This document shows positions 16,881 through 25,853 of a DNA stretch of 64,000 nt, piece after piece. The stretch's first letter is position 1. Each line of letters opens with the position of its first letter. The notes under the pieces were generated by a model, which saw only the letters and a program-made list of their open reading frames with translations, did no database searches and was not told the origin of the DNA. A program made the position numbers and the translations under genes. The stretch comes from Pseudomonas frederiksbergensis (GTDB taxonomy: Bacteria > Pseudomonadota > Gammaproteobacteria > Pseudomonadales > Pseudomonadaceae). The stretch covers positions 1 to 64,000 of the forward strand of contig NZ_MOBP01000016.1 of assembly GCF_003732665.1 (NCBI RefSeq), written 5' to 3'.

Positions 16881-16908
16881 CGATAGCTGAAGCTCGTTCG
16901 TCTCGTTA
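16873..16908 (+). promoter_or_regulatory. Candidate ECF (HxuI) promoter of hxuA
   Basis: TTTTTA, 20 bp, then CGTCTCGTTA. The same TTTTTA-N20-CGTCTCGTTA arrangement recurs before hemO (19598-19633), and TTCGTCTCGTTA is identical over 12 bp. Iron-starvation ECF promoters often carry CGTC-like -10 elements. No start site is known, so this is an inference. Confidence 0.5.
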
Positions 16909-16984
16909 TAGCCAATGCAATTGATTCGCATCTGAAGATGCCAATCTGCACCTATAAAGATTCGTGCGACACGGAGCGCTATCG

Positions 16985-19549
16985 ATGTCCTCTCGCCATA
17001 CCCGCCAGTCCTCTTCACCTTCCCGCGTGTTGTCGCTGCTGACCGCCGCCATCCTGATGGCCGGTGCTGCGCCGCTGATGGCGGCCACTGCCGCTGAACA
17101 GCCGAGCCGCAACATGGGCGATTATTCGTTCGCCATTCCACAGCAGTCGCTGGTGTCGGCACTGAATGCCTTTACCGCCGTGACCGGTTGGCAGGTCGGC
17201 TTGCCCGCCGAACTGGCCCAAGGCGTCGCTTCGCCGGGTGTGCGCGGTTCGTTACCGCCGGAGAAAGCCCTCGATCGCCTGTTGGTGGGGACCAACCTCG
17301 GCTATCGCAAACTGGGCAATAACAACATCGTGCTGGAGAAACGCAGCAGCAGCGGCGCGCTCAATCTACAACAAGTGACGATCAGCGCCACCCGCCAGGA
17401 ACAGAGCATCGACAGCGTGCCGGCCACCGTCACGGTCCAGACCCGCGAAGAGCTGGACCGCAACAACGTCAACAACATCAAGGATCTGGTGCGCTACGAA
17501 CCGGGTGTTTCGGTGGGCGGCGCCGGCAAGCGTGCCGGGCTGACCGGCTACAACATTCGCGGCATCGACGGCGACCGCGTGCTGACTCAAGTCGACGGTG
17601 TGCAAGTGCCCGACAGTTTCTTCAACGGCCCCTACGCCCAGACCAACCGCAACTACGTCGACCCGGAAATCGTCAAACGCGTCGAGATTCTCCGTGGCCC
17701 GGCGTCGGTGCTCTACGGCAGCAACGCCATCGGCGGCGCCGTCAGCTACTACACCCTCGACCCGGACGACATCATCAAGCCCGGCAAGGACGTTGGCGCC
17801 CGTTTGAAAACCGGCTACAGCTCGGCGGATGACAGTTGGCTGACCTCCGGCACCGTCGCCGGCCGCACCGGCGAGTTCGACGGCTTGCTGCACCTGAGCC
17901 AGCGCAATGGCCATGAAACCGACTCCTACGGCGAAACCGGCGGCACCGGTCTGAACCGCACCGAGGCCAACCCCGAGGACGTGCGCACCACCAACGTGCT
18001 GGCCAAACTGGGCTGGAACTACGCCGACGATGCACGTCTGGGCCTGACCTACGAGAAATACAAGGACGACCGCGACACCAACCAACTGAGCGCTGTCGGT
18101 GGCCCATTCAACGCCGGACGCGGTTTTGGTTTCTACAAATCCCGCACCGGCAACGACACGGTCAGTCGCGAACGTTTCGGCATTGAGCACAGTTTCGGCC
18201 TGGATTCCGCGCTGGCGGACAACATCAAGTGGTCGCTGAACTACCAGATCGCCAAGACCGACCAGAGCACCGAAGAAATCTACGCGCCGTCGCGCACCGT
18301 GCTGCGTGAACGCAACACCAATTACAAGGATCGCCAATGGGTGTTCGATGCCCAGGCTGACAAGTCCTTCGCCATTGCTGACACCGATCACACTGTCACC
18401 TACGGCACCACCATCAAACAGGACAAGGTCACCGGCCTGCGCACCGGCAGCGGCACCTGCCTGACCGTGGCCGGCGCCTGCCGGGTGATCGGTGCGCCTA
18501 GCGCCGCCGACACGTTGAAACCTGCGAGTGACTTCCCGGACCCGACCATCAACAGCTACAGCCTGTTCGCTCAGGATCAGATCAGCTGGGGCAACTGGAC
18601 CTTCCTGCCCGGCGCTCGCTACGACTACACCCAGCTCAAACCGCACATCACCGACGAGTTCCTGGCCACCGCCGACCAGAGCGGCAACGGCGTGGTGAGC
18701 GACAAGACCAAGACCTGGCATCGCTTGTCGCCGAAATTCGGCACCACCTATAGCTTCAACGACAACTACACCTGGTACGGCCAGTACGCCGAAGGTTTCC
18801 GCACGCCGACCGCCAAGGCGTTGTACGGTCGCTTCGAAAACCTGGCCGGTGGTTACCAGGTCGCGCCGAATCCGGACCTCGACCCGGAAAAGAGCAAGAG
18901 TTATGAAACCGGCCTGCGTGGCCAGTTCGAGGCGGGCAGCTTCGATGTGGCGGTGTTCTACAACAAATACCGCGACTTCATCGACGAGAATGCGATCACT
19001 CCCGGTTACACCGAGACCACGTTCCAGAGCAACAACATCAAGCACGCCACCATCAAAGGTGTGGAGCTCAAAGGTCGCCTGAACCTCGACACCTTCGGCG
19101 CGCCGACCGGCCTCTACACCCAAGGCTCGGCGTCGTACCTGTATGGCCGCAACGATGACAGCGGCCAGCCGCTGAACAGCATCAACCCGCTGACCGGCGT
19201 GTTTGGCCTCGGTTACGACCAGGACAATTACGGCGCCCTGTTGAGCTGGACCCTGGTCAAGCGCAAGGACCGCGTCGACAGCACCAGCTTCAAGACCCCG
19301 GACGGCACCAGCACCCAGTTCAAGACTCCGGGTTATGGCGTGCTCGACCTGGCCGGTTTCTACAAGGTCACGGACGATGTGACCGTCAACGCCGGCCTCT
19401 ACAACCTGACCGACAAGAAGTACTGGCAGTGGGATGACGTGCGCGGCTACGACAGCGTCGGCGAAGCCTCGGTCACGCAACCGGCCAACCTCGATCGCCT
19501 GACCCAGCCGGGTCGCAACTTCGCGATCAACCTGGTCTGGGACATCTGA
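16985..19549 (+). CDS. hxuA: TonB-dependent heme receptor with signalling domain (HxuA-like)
   Basis: The 854-residue outer-membrane receptor has a signal peptide, an STN signalling domain (about residues 45-115), a plug (about 125-240) and a 22-strand barrel ending in Trp-Asp-Ile. FRTP (about 18797) and NPDL (about 18868) correspond to the FRAP/NPNL boxes of heme receptors. It takes heme through the outer membrane with TonB and signals via HxuR. The start at 16985 has GGAG 10 bp upstream; a frame-compatible start 21 bp earlier lacks one. The segment between the two boxes has Tyr but no His, unlike HasR/HemR. Confidence 0.9.
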   Translation: MSSRHTRQSSSPSRVLSLLTAAILMAGAAPLMAATAAEQPSRNMGDYSFAIPQQSLVSALNAFTAVTGWQVGLPAELAQGVASPGVRGSLPPEKALDRLLVGTNLGYRKLGNNNIVLEKRSSSGALNLQQVTISATRQEQSIDSVPATVTVQTREELDRNNVNNIKDLVRYEPGVSVGGAGKRAGLTGYNIRGIDGDRVLTQVDGVQVPDSFFNGPYAQTNRNYVDPEIVKRVEILRGPASVLYGSNAIGGAVSYYTLDPDDIIKPGKDVGARLKTGYSSADDSWLTSGTVAGRTGEFDGLLHLSQRNGHETDSYGETGGTGLNRTEANPEDVRTTNVLAKLGWNYADDARLGLTYEKYKDDRDTNQLSAVGGPFNAGRGFGFYKSRTGNDTVSRERFGIEHSFGLDSALADNIKWSLNYQIAKTDQSTEEIYAPSRTVLRERNTNYKDRQWVFDAQADKSFAIADTDHTVTYGTTIKQDKVTGLRTGSGTCLTVAGACRVIGAPSAADTLKPASDFPDPTINSYSLFAQDQISWGNWTFLPGARYDYTQLKPHITDEFLATADQSGNGVVSDKTKTWHRLSPKFGTTYSFNDNYTWYGQYAEGFRTPTAKALYGRFENLAGGYQVAPNPDLDPEKSKSYETGLRGQFEAGSFDVAVFYNKYRDFIDENAITPGYTETTFQSNNIKHATIKGVELKGRLNLDTFGAPTGLYTQGSASYLYGRNDDSGQPLNSINPLTGVFGLGYDQDNYGALLSWTLVKRKDRVDSTSFKTPDGTSTQFKTPGYGVLDLAGFYKVTDDVTVNAGLYNLTDKKYWQWDDVRGYDSVGEASVTQPANLDRLTQPGRNFAINLVWDI

Positions 19550-19558
19550 CCCTGAACA

Positions 19559-19602
19559 CCTCATTGCGCGGCTTTATTAACGTCGCGCAGTGAGGTTTTT
19601 TT
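19559..19602 (+). terminator. Rho-independent terminator after hxuA
   Basis: CCTCAtTGCGCG pairs with CGCGCAgTGAGG across a 13-base loop, followed by seven T residues. Its T run forms the TTTTTA of the promoter-like element before hemO. Confidence 0.88.
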
Positions 19603-19633
19603 ACGCTCGGGCGTCTTCTTGTTCGTCTCGTTA
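19598..19633 (+). promoter_or_regulatory. Candidate ECF (HxuI) promoter of hemO
   Basis: TTTTTA-N20-CGTCTCGTTA, same spacing and 12-bp TTCGTCTCGTTA core as upstream of hxuA, ending 31 bp before the oxygenase start. It directly follows the hxuA terminator, so it would restart transcription for hemO. Confidence 0.5.
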
Positions 19634-19664
19634 CCAAGCGCCTAAATTTTCTCAAGGACTACTC

Positions 19665-20267
19665 ATGACCTCCCCGGACACTGCTCAACGCCCCGCCCTG
19701 CGTTCGCAACGTTTGAACCAGATCACCAACGAGCCGCACACCAAGCTCGATGCCCTGGTCAAAGCCCACGCACCGTTCGAAACCCAGGCCAACTTCGCCC
19801 GTTTCGTGGTGGCGCAGTATTTGTTCCAGTCGGAACTGGTGTCGCTGTACAACGATGCCGAACTCACGGCCATCGTCCCGGACCTGCCGGCGCGCTGCCG
19901 GGCTGAAGCGGCCAAGGCTGACTTAGCGGATCTGGACACCGAGGTTCCAGCACCGGTGGCTGGCGCGGTAAAGAATCCAACCAAAGCGGCGGCCCTGGGT
20001 TGGTTGTTCGTCTCCGAAGGCTCGAAACTCGGCGCTGCGTTTTTGATCAAGCGCGCCGTAGGATTGGGTTTGAGCGAAACCTTCGGCGCCCGTCACCTCG
20101 GTGAACCGGACGGTGGTCGTGCGGAAGGCTGGAAAAGCTTCGTCAAGACCCTCGACTCGCTGGAGTTCAGCGCCGAGGAAGAAGCGCAAATCGAGCAAGC
20201 GGCGGTCGATGCGTTCAACCGCTTCACCGTGCTACTGGAACAGGCCTACACCCCGGAACTCGCCTGA
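19665..20267 (+). CDS. hemO: Biliverdin-producing heme oxygenase (PigA/HemO type)
   Basis: The 200-residue cytoplasmic enzyme opens heme to biliverdin, releasing iron and CO. The likely proximal ligand is His25 in NEPHTKLDAL, matching the position in P. aeruginosa PigA. GWLFVSEGSKLGAAFL forms the glycine-containing distal helix. The start at 19665 follows AAGGACT; an upstream in-frame start would read through the promoter region. Its place directly behind the receptor links uptake and degradation of heme. The enzyme class is confident; regulation is inferred. Confidence 0.93.
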   Translation: MTSPDTAQRPALRSQRLNQITNEPHTKLDALVKAHAPFETQANFARFVVAQYLFQSELVSLYNDAELTAIVPDLPARCRAEAAKADLADLDTEVPAPVAGAVKNPTKAAALGWLFVSEGSKLGAAFLIKRAVGLGLSETFGARHLGEPDGGRAEGWKSFVKTLDSLEFSAEEEAQIEQAAVDAFNRFTVLLEQAYTPELA

Positions 20268-20280
20268 CAACGCAACCCCC

Positions 20281-20372
20281 TGTAGGAGCGAGGCTTGCCC
20301 GCGAAGGCGGTGTGTCAGTCGACATCAATAGCGCCTGATACACCGCTTTCGCGGGCAAGCCTCGCTCCTACA
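20281..20372. repeat. REP pair, TGTAGGAGCGAGGCTTGCC family
   Basis: Two inverted copies fill the hemO-DUF454 gap, starting 14 bp past the hemO stop. Confidence 0.88.
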
Positions 20373-20391
20373 GGGTATAAACGTCGACCTT

Positions 20392-20793
20392 ATGACCCGC
20401 AAACAACCCGTCTCCTCCAAACTCGCCCGCGTCCTGTTCGCCCTGCTGGCCTACTTCAGCCTGGGCATCGGCCTGATTGCGATTGTCGTGCCGGGCCTGC
20501 CGACCACCGAGTTCATCCTCCTCGCCGCGTGGGCCGCGACCAAGAGTTCGCCGCGCCTGAGTGCCTGGCTGGAAAACCACCGCTTGTTCGGACCGATCCT
20601 GTGCAACTGGCGCAACGGCAAAATCATCGCCCGTCGGGCCAAGGTCAGCGCCACGGTCAGCATGTTGCTGTGCGCCGGGTTGATGCTGGCGATGCTTGAA
20701 CATGGCTGGCCGATTTACCTGGCGATTGCGGGGATGAGTTTGGGTAATTTGTGGATCTGGTCGCGGCCGGAATCCTTGCCACAACCTTCCTGA
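20392..20793 (+). CDS. YbaN/DUF454 family inner-membrane protein
   Basis: The 133-residue protein has hydrophobic segments near residues 16-45 (LFALLAYFSLGIGLIAIVVPGLP) and two near the C-terminus, with the DUF454 block GLPTTEFILLAAWAATKSSPRL between. No activity is known for the family. It starts 20 bp after a REP pair without a clear ribosome-binding site. I see no functional link to the heme genes beyond adjacency. Confidence 0.8.
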   Translation: MTRKQPVSSKLARVLFALLAYFSLGIGLIAIVVPGLPTTEFILLAAWAATKSSPRLSAWLENHRLFGPILCNWRNGKIIARRAKVSATVSMLLCAGLMLAMLEHGWPIYLAIAGMSLGNLWIWSRPESLPQPS

Positions 20794-20810
20794 TTACCGA
20801 GTCGTCTGCA

Positions 20811-20877
20811 TTCGCGAGCAGGCTCGCTCCCACAGGGGAATGCATTCCAAATGTGGGAGCGAGCCTGCTCGCGAAAG
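20811..20877. repeat. REP pair, GTGGGAGCGAGCCTGCTCGCGAA variant
   Basis: Two inverted copies, about 67 bp in all, lie between the DUF454 gene and the chemoreceptor. Confidence 0.85.
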
Positions 20878-21051
20878 GGCCAGCCCAAACACCACAAAAT
20901 CCAGCGCAAACGTTTACGCCGACCACTCATCGGCTTTTCCTCATGCAACTCACCCCCACGCCGATGGTTCAGGAATGGCGCTGAATGGACTTGGCAAGCG
21001 GGAGTACTCCCGTCTCTTGGCCAACACCTCATCCATTTGCGAGTTCGCCCT

Positions 21052-23190
21052 ATGTTCGACTCTCTGTCCATCCGCCTGAAAATCGTCCTGCTGTCTGGCC
21101 TGTGCCTGCTTGGCGTTGTCGCCTTGATCGTCGGCATGAACATCTACCAGACCAATCAGAACGACGAACTGGTCAACGCCTCCAGCAGCAAAATGCTCAC
21201 CGCCAGTGTGCAGAACCTGCTTCAGGCCAAAGCCGCCGAGCAAGCCGTGCGGGTGCAGAAGACCTTCGGTGAAAGCCTGTTGGTGGTGACGGCCCTGGCC
21301 GACCAGATCAAGGACATGCGCACCATGGCCGCCAAGCGTTCCCTGGACGCTGGCGCCCTGCGCGAAGAGTTGAACCAGAGCCTGAAAACCGCTTTCGAGC
21401 GCAACAGCAAAGTGCTGGGGATCTGGCTGGCGTTCGAGCCCAACGGCCTCGATGGCAAGGACAGTGAGTTCGCCAATGACGCAGCGCGCCAGTCCAACGA
21501 ATCCGGGCGTTTCGCCAGTTACTGGAGCCGTGCGGGCGGGGTCGGGCTGAACACGATCATGGTCGAAGACGACATGACCAAAACCACCCTGAGCCTCAGC
21601 GGCACACCCTACAACAGTTGGTACACCTGCCCTCGGGACAACAAGCGCACCTGCCTGCTCGACCCGTACTCCGACACCGTCGGCGGCAAGGAGGTGCTGA
21701 TGACCACCATTTCCGTGCCATTGCTGGTGGACGGCAAAGCCATCGGCGTGGTCGGCGTGGACATCGCCCTCGACTCGCTGCAAGCGGCAGCGGTGGATTC
21801 CCAGCGTGACCTGTTCAACGGCGCCGGGCATATGCTGATCGTCTCCGGCAGCGGTGTGCTCGCCGGTTACAGCGTTGACGCGAGCAAGGTTGGTAAAAGC
21901 ATCGGCGACACCTTGGGCGCTGATGGCAAGGAAGCGCTGCAACTGGTGGGCAACGGCACACCGAAGATTCTCGAACAAGGTGACCTGATCCGTGCCGTGT
22001 ACCCGGTCAGCCCGATCCCTGATTCCAAGGCGTGGGGCGTGGTGATCGACCTGCCCAAATCCGTGCTGCTGGCCGATTCGGTGAAGCTGCAAGCGGTGCT
22101 GGATGACGCGCAACAAAGCGGCACCATCAAGGCGTTGCTGGTGGCGATTGCGGCGGGCCTCGTCGGTCTGCTGCTGATCTGGCTCACCGCGTCTGGCGTG
22201 ACCCGGCCGATCAACAGCGTGGCTGAAATGCTCAAGGCGATTGCCAGCGGCGACGGCGACCTGACCCAACGTTTGCAGTACAGCAAGAAAGACGAACTCG
22301 GCGAACTGGTGAGCTGGTTCAACCGTTTCCTCGACAAGCTGCAACCGACCATCGCCCAGATCAAACAAAGCATCACCGACGCCCGTGGCACCGCCGACCA
22401 GTCTTCGGAAATCGCCCGCCAGACCAGCGAAGGCATGCAGGTGCAGTTCCGCGAAATCGATCAGGTCGCCACCGCGTCCAACGAAATGAGCGCCACCGCC
22501 CACGATGTGGCCAACAGCGCGTCGAACGCAGCGAACGCGGCCAAGGGCGCCGACCAATCGGCTCGTGATGGCATGCAGATCATCGAGCGCAGCACCCGGG
22601 ACATCAACTTGCTGGCCGATGAAGTCAGCAAGGCTGTGACCGAAGTCGAAGCCCTGGCGGTGAACAGCGAGCAGATCGGCTCGGTGCTGGAAGTGATCCG
22701 CAGCATCGCCGAACAGACCAACCTGCTGGCCCTCAACGCCGCGATTGAAGCGGCCCGCGCCGGGGAAAGCGGCCGTGGTTTTGCGGTGGTCGCCGATGAA
22801 GTGCGCAACCTGGCCAAACGCACCCAGGATTCGGTGGAAGAAATCCGCCTCGTCATCGAACGCATCCAGACCGCCACCCGTGGCGTGGTCGCCACCATGC
22901 ATTCGAGCCAAACCCAGGCCCACAGCAACGCCGGGCAGATCCAGCAAGCCGTCCAGGCCCTGGGCAAGATCAGCGATGCAGTGACGGTGATCAGCGACAT
23001 GAACCTGCAAATCGCCAGCGCCGCCGAACAGCAAAGCGCCGTGGCCGAAGAGGTCAACCGCAACGTCTCGGCGATCCGCACCGTCACCGAAACCCTGACC
23101 GGGCAAGCGACCGAGTCGGCGCAGATCAGCAGCCAACTCAATGCTTTGGCCACCCATCAGATGAAATTGATGGATCAGTTCCGGGTTTAA
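21052..23190 (+). CDS. Methyl-accepting chemotaxis protein with periplasmic dCache-type sensor
   Basis: The 712-residue receptor has a helix at about 10-30, a large periplasmic ligand domain (about 35-360, likely double Cache, with GVVGVDIALDSLQ), a second helix (about 365-385), HAMP and a cytoplasmic signalling hairpin whose tip EQTNLLALNAAIEAARAGE is the MCP signature. It would bias CheA activity at the pole in response to an unidentified small molecule. I prefer the start at 21052 because the membrane anchor begins there; an in-frame start 67 codons upstream runs through a REP copy. It stands alone, without che genes. Confidence 0.9.
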   Translation: MFDSLSIRLKIVLLSGLCLLGVVALIVGMNIYQTNQNDELVNASSSKMLTASVQNLLQAKAAEQAVRVQKTFGESLLVVTALADQIKDMRTMAAKRSLDAGALREELNQSLKTAFERNSKVLGIWLAFEPNGLDGKDSEFANDAARQSNESGRFASYWSRAGGVGLNTIMVEDDMTKTTLSLSGTPYNSWYTCPRDNKRTCLLDPYSDTVGGKEVLMTTISVPLLVDGKAIGVVGVDIALDSLQAAAVDSQRDLFNGAGHMLIVSGSGVLAGYSVDASKVGKSIGDTLGADGKEALQLVGNGTPKILEQGDLIRAVYPVSPIPDSKAWGVVIDLPKSVLLADSVKLQAVLDDAQQSGTIKALLVAIAAGLVGLLLIWLTASGVTRPINSVAEMLKAIASGDGDLTQRLQYSKKDELGELVSWFNRFLDKLQPTIAQIKQSITDARGTADQSSEIARQTSEGMQVQFREIDQVATASNEMSATAHDVANSASNAANAAKGADQSARDGMQIIERSTRDINLLADEVSKAVTEVEALAVNSEQIGSVLEVIRSIAEQTNLLALNAAIEAARAGESGRGFAVVADEVRNLAKRTQDSVEEIRLVIERIQTATRGVVATMHSSQTQAHSNAGQIQQAVQALGKISDAVTVISDMNLQIASAAEQQSAVAEEVNRNVSAIRTVTETLTGQATESAQISSQLNALATHQMKLMDQFRV

Positions 23191-23211
23191 AGTCCCACCG
23201 CAAATCCCCCC

Positions 23212-23301
23212 TGTGGGAGCGGGCTTGCTCGCGAAGAGGCCGTGTCAGTCGACGTTAATGTTGAATGACACACCGCATTCGCGAGCAAGCCCGCTCCCAC
23301 A
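23212..23301. repeat. REP pair
   Basis: Inverted GTGGGAGCGGGCTTGCTCGCGAA copies lie 22 bp past the chemoreceptor stop. Confidence 0.88.
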
Positions 23302-23363
23302 GGGGAATGATCATCGCAGGTTGTTTTGATCTATGATCGATCCCTCGTTCCGGAGGGCCTTCG

Positions 23364-24689
23364 ATGACTGATTTACTCACGTCCATTCAAGCCGCACTCG
23401 GCTTGCCGCACACCCCGATCCCTTTCACGTCGAGCGGCGCCTTGCCCTCGGCGTTCGCCGTCACCGACCTGGCCTGCGCCAGCATTGCCGCCGCCGGCCA
23501 GGCGGTCAGCGAATTACTGCAACAGCACACCGGTCGTTTGCCCAGCCTTGAAGTCGACCGCCGCCTCGCCTCGTTCTGGTTCGCCACGTCGATCCGCCCC
23601 ATAGGCTGGAACGTACCGCCGCTGTGGGACCCGGTGGCCGGGGACTATGCGACGAAGGACGGCTGGATCCGCCTGCACACCAACGCCCCGCATCACCGCG
23701 CCGCCGCTGAAAGCGTGCTCGGCGCCTGCGCCGACCGCGCCGCCATGGCGAGCCAAGTGGCGAAATGGGCCAAGACCGATCTGGAGCACGCCGTGGTCGA
23801 GGCCGGTGGCTGCGCCGCCGAAATGCGCACCTGGGCGCAATGGCAAACTCATCCCCAAGGCATTGCGGTGAACGCCGAGCCGTTGATTCAGTTCAGCGCC
23901 AACAGCATCGCCAAACCATGGCAAGGCTCGGTGGCGCGGCCGCTGGCCGGAATCAAGGTGCTGGATTTGACCCGGGTGCTCGCCGGCCCCGTCGCCAGCC
24001 GTTTCCTCGCCGGCCTCGGCGCCGATGTCTTGCGCATCGACCCACCGACCTGGAACGAGCCCGGCGTGGTGCCGGAAGTCACCCTCGGCAAACGTTGCGC
24101 ACGCCTGGATCTGCACGACAAGGCTGATCGCACCGTGTTCGAAAGCCTGCTCAAGGACGCCGACATTCTGCTCCACGGCTACCGCGCCGATGCTTTGGAG
24201 CGCTTGGGTTACGGCGTGTCCGAACGCCAGGAGTTGGCGCCCGGTTTGGTCGATGTCTGCCTCAACGCCTACGGCTGGAGCGGCCCGTGGCAGAACCGCC
24301 GGGGTTTCGACAGCCTGGTGCAGATGAGCAGCGGGATTGCCGAGGCGGGACAGCAATGGAAGAAAGCGGACAAGCCGACGCCATTGCCGGTGCAGGCGCT
24401 GGATCACGCCACCGGGTATTTGATGGCGGCTGCGGCGATCAAGTTGCTGGGACAGGGTGGATCGGCGCGGCTGTCGTTGGCGCGGACGGCGAAGTTGTTG
24501 ATCGAGCAAGGCGCCGGGACGAATGAGCCGTTGCGGGCCGAGGATGAGAATGATCAGGGGCTGTTGGTGGAGCAGACGCCTTGGGGGCCGGCGCATCGGT
24601 TGCATGTCCCCCTGAAAATCACCGGGACACCGCTGCAATGGACACTGCCGGCTGCGGAATTGGGTTCCCATCGGGCGCAGTGGTGGTGA
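23364..24689 (+). CDS. Class III CoA-transferase (CaiB/BaiF family)
   Basis: The 441-residue protein carries the class III core from about residue 195 (PLAGIKVLDLTRVLAGPVASRFLAGLGADVLRI is the start of the fold; GFDSLVQMSSGIAEA later). It has an extra N-terminal part of about 190 residues, as in a common Pseudomonas subgroup. The family moves CoA between carboxylic acids; the substrate here cannot be read from sequence, and there is no acyl-CoA pathway gene next to it. GGAGG lies 9 bp before the ATG. Confidence 0.8.
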   Translation: MTDLLTSIQAALGLPHTPIPFTSSGALPSAFAVTDLACASIAAAGQAVSELLQQHTGRLPSLEVDRRLASFWFATSIRPIGWNVPPLWDPVAGDYATKDGWIRLHTNAPHHRAAAESVLGACADRAAMASQVAKWAKTDLEHAVVEAGGCAAEMRTWAQWQTHPQGIAVNAEPLIQFSANSIAKPWQGSVARPLAGIKVLDLTRVLAGPVASRFLAGLGADVLRIDPPTWNEPGVVPEVTLGKRCARLDLHDKADRTVFESLLKDADILLHGYRADALERLGYGVSERQELAPGLVDVCLNAYGWSGPWQNRRGFDSLVQMSSGIAEAGQQWKKADKPTPLPVQALDHATGYLMAAAAIKLLGQGGSARLSLARTAKLLIEQGAGTNEPLRAEDENDQGLLVEQTPWGPAHRLHVPLKITGTPLQWTLPAAELGSHRAQWW

Positions 24690-24699
24690 TCTTTGGACC

Positions 24700-24804
24700 G
24701 ATCGTTCCCACGCTCTGCGTGGGAATGCAGCCCGGGACGCTCCGTGTCCCATTGGAACGCGGAGCGTCCCTTGAGGCATTCCCACGCGGAGCGTGGGAAC
24801 GATC
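24700..24804. repeat. Long palindromic repeat, GATCGTTCCCACGCTCTGCG family
   Basis: Same nested palindrome as at 10852, about 105 bp, in the convergent gap between the CoA-transferase and alkA. Confidence 0.85.
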
Positions 24805-24816
24805 AACCCGGTCACC

Positions 24817-24844
24817 TGTGGGAGCGGGCTTGCTCGCGAAGGGG
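24817..24844. repeat. Single REP copy
   Basis: One unpaired TGTGGGAGCGGGCTTGCTCGCGAA copy, 24 bp from the alkA stop; no inverted partner is nearby. Confidence 0.75.
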
Positions 24845-24867
24845 CCGGGTCAGTCACCAAAAAACCC

Positions 24868-25731
24868 TCAGTCAGCCCGACTCAAAGAAGCCCACAAAAC
24901 CTGCGCCGCATACCCCCGAAACGGTCGCCACCCCTCCGCCCGCTGCAACAACCCCCGCGCCGTCACCGCCCCGCCTTCCAGCGCCGCCAGCGCATTGATC
25001 AACCCCACATCGCCGCTTGGAAACCCATCCATATCCCGCAACTGCCTTAACGCAATGTACTGCGCCGTCCAGTCGCCAATCCCGTGCAACGCCAACAACC
25101 GCGCCACGCCGCCCTCGCGCCCTGGCTCAAATAACAATGGATCATCGAGCAACGCCTGGGCCACGCCCGACAACGTCCGGCCACGGCTTTTCGGCATGCC
25201 CAATGTCGCCAGGTCCGCCGCCGCCAACACCGCCGCTTCAGGAAACACATGGGTCAGCCCCGGCACTGTCGAATCCAATGGATCGCCATACTGCGCAACT
25301 AATTTGCCAGCCAGTTTGATCGCCGCCACCACGGTAATCTGCTGCCCCAACACCGCACGGATCGCCAATTCCAGGCCATCCCACGACCCTGGCACGCGCA
25401 AGCCCGGACGCTCGGCAATCAGCCGCGCCATCAACGGATCAGCCGCCAAATATCGATGGATCACCGGCAAATCTGCGTCGAGATCGAACATCCGCCGCAA
25501 CCGCGCCACGATCTCGGGCACGGCGCTCGGGTCCGGAAACTCCAGCGTCACTTCCAGCGCATCACCACCGGCCGGAACAATCGAAAACGTGCCGTGCACA
25601 CCGTTCAAGCCGATGCTGCGCGAATACACGCCATCGACCACCGTCTCCATCCCGATAATCGCCCGCGCCGACAAGAAACCCAGCATCGCCACCCAGTCAT
25701 AAGGGGGTCGATACGCCAGCAGCAACCTCAT
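24868..25731 (-). CDS. alkA: DNA-3-methyladenine glycosylase II (AlkA)
   Basis: The 287-residue repair enzyme removes alkylated bases. It has the AlkA N-terminal domain (RLLLAYRPPYDWVAML) and a helix-hairpin-helix/GPD core with LHGIGDWTAQYIALR near residue 210, followed by DGFPSGDVGL whose Asp is in the catalytic position. The start at 25731 has GGAGG 9 bp upstream; the longer frame begins inside a REP copy. No Ada-type regulator is adjacent. Confidence 0.88.
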   Translation of the reverse strand: MRLLLAYRPPYDWVAMLGFLSARAIIGMETVVDGVYSRSIGLNGVHGTFSIVPAGGDALEVTLEFPDPSAVPEIVARLRRMFDLDADLPVIHRYLAADPLMARLIAERPGLRVPGSWDGLELAIRAVLGQQITVVAAIKLAGKLVAQYGDPLDSTVPGLTHVFPEAAVLAAADLATLGMPKSRGRTLSGVAQALLDDPLLFEPGREGGVARLLALHGIGDWTAQYIALRQLRDMDGFPSGDVGLINALAALEGGAVTARGLLQRAEGWRPFRGYAAQVLWASLSRAD

Positions 25732-25763
25732 CGCAACAACCCTCCAACGGTTAGCGCAAAACC

Positions 25764-25853
25764 TGTGGGAGCGAGCTTGCTCGCGATAGCGGCGTAACAA
25801 TCGGCATTCATGGTGAACGTGATATCGCTATCGCGAGCAAGCTCGCTCCCACA
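25764..25853. repeat. REP pair, GTGGGAGCGAGCTTGCTCGCGATAGCG variant
   Basis: Inverted copies flank a 34-bp spacer between the divergent alkA and arcD. The rest of the gap to arcD (25854-26177, 324 bp) has no gene and is relatively AT-rich, as expected for a promoter region. Confidence 0.87.

Noticed and set aside
17366..19564. A 732-codon minus-strand frame opposite hxuA
   Set aside because: No domain or start signal; the plus-strand receptor is complete.
20950..23157. A 735-codon minus-strand frame opposite the chemoreceptor
   Set aside because: His/Gln/Gly-rich shadow composition; the chemoreceptor frame carries all MCP elements.
23326..23341. TTGATCTATGATCGA before the CoA-transferase as an Anr box
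   Set aside because: Half-sites are separated by 5 rather than 4 bases and the right half has a mismatch.
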